Below are positions 63,807 through 64,000 of a stretch of DNA of 64,000 nt, piece by piece. Positions within the stretch are counted from its first letter, which is position 1; every line of letters starts with the position of its first letter. The stretch spans positions 682,001 to 746,000 of the forward strand of contig NZ_CP147505.1 of assembly GCF_037201915.1 (NCBI RefSeq), read 5' to 3'. This DNA comes from Haloplanus sp. CK5-1 (GTDB taxonomy: Archaea; Halobacteriota; Halobacteria; Halobacteriales; Haloferacaceae). A program made the translations under genes and the position numbers. The notes beneath the pieces are model-generated. The model did no database searches. It saw nothing but the letters and a program-made list of their open reading frames with translations, and was not told the origin of the DNA.

Positions 63807-63851
63807 CTTCGCAAACCGGTCTTTGGCGCGGCCTGCCGTGGACCGTGACGC

Positions 63852-64000
63852 ATGGTAGTCGACGACCGGGACCAACTCGTGGCGACACTCCGGACGGAGG
63901 CGGGCGACGCTCTCGGGGTCGTCGCCACGTACGGCGCCGACGGCTACGAGGCGTTCTACGTGCGCTCGGACGTCTCGCGGCTATCGCGGATGACCTCCAC
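63852..64000 (+). CDS. Haloarchaeal small protein, N-terminal part (DUF7522-like)
   Basis: The gene runs off the right edge. The visible 49 residues start MVVDDRDQLVATLRTEAGDALGVVATYGADGYEAFYVRSDVSR, matching the N-terminus of a halophile-only family recalled as DUF7522 (a dispensable small cytosolic protein, function unknown). ATG at 63852, 46 bases after the MFS stop. Confidence 0.6.
   Translation, partial: MVVDDRDQLVATLRTEAGDALGVVATYGADGYEAFYVRSDVSRLSRMTS

Overview
The window is a stretch of a haloarchaeal chromosome (Euryarchaeota, class Halobacteria). The evidence is high GC with strong GC3, acidic proteins, and archaeal TATA boxes about 25-30 bp upstream of start codons, implying leaderless mRNAs. 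The families present agree: TiaS, the archaeal lipid enzyme CarS, aIF1/SUI1, LOV and DICT sensors, HTH_10 regulators, PilB/PilC and many Halobacteria-only small proteins. I cannot name the genus. No rRNA, convincing tRNA, CRISPR array or transposase gene was seen.

Layout. 1-13.7 kb is housekeeping and metabolism: a PLP-enzyme tail, TiaS, an HTH regulator, glutaredoxin, an NCS2 permease, an unusual three-gene UxaA/altronate-dehydratase-like operon, PyrE, CarS, a DUF502 membrane protein, IlvE, a phosphoesterase and a class I photolyase carrying an in-frame hairpin insert. 13.7-24.3 kb has small halophile proteins, a start-less broken gene, a ferritin-like protein, a rhodanese-MBL fusion, a 3-isopropylmalate/tartrate-type dehydrogenase, a K+ channel with RCK domains, DoxX, a tandem USP and an ABC exporter. 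25-30 kb is a type IV pilus-like operon: PilC followed by five pilin-like or membrane genes with overlapping starts and stops. 30.2-35 kb is a sensory block: an 86-bp palindromic element, a DICT protein, a LOV histidine kinase and a multi-TM GAF histidine kinase. 35-42 kb has an exonuclease, a frameshifted ubiquitin-like SAMP gene next to a decayed acetamidase, methyltransferases, an ABC-2 transporter and a phosphoesterase.

42.0-48.4 kb is an accessory island of about 6.3 kb. It is bounded by two 109-bp direct repeats, both taken from the 3' end of pilB. Inside are an AT-rich segment with a ribbon-helix-helix gene flanked by twin operator-like palindromes, a broken GNAT gene, a large membrane-anchored VWA protein with its MoxR-type AAA+ ATPase, and a hairpin-rich non-coding tract. 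Intact pilB follows at 48.3-50.5 kb, about 18 kb from pilC.

50.6-56 kb groups a Bat-like HTH_10 regulator, a Brp/Blh carotene cleavage enzyme, a CrtI-type desaturase and a chemo/phototaxis transducer; no opsin gene is present. 56-61 kb has aIF1 and the common transglutaminase/DUF58/MoxR trio, and the end has PsiE, an epoxide-hydrolase-like enzyme, an MFS carrier and the start of a small halophile protein.

The best candidates for undescribed biology are the complementary split UxaA operon (each large paralogue keeps only one half of the conserved motifs), the VWA-MoxR island between pilB-derived repeats, and a recurring family of short perfect hairpins found both between genes and inside a gene.
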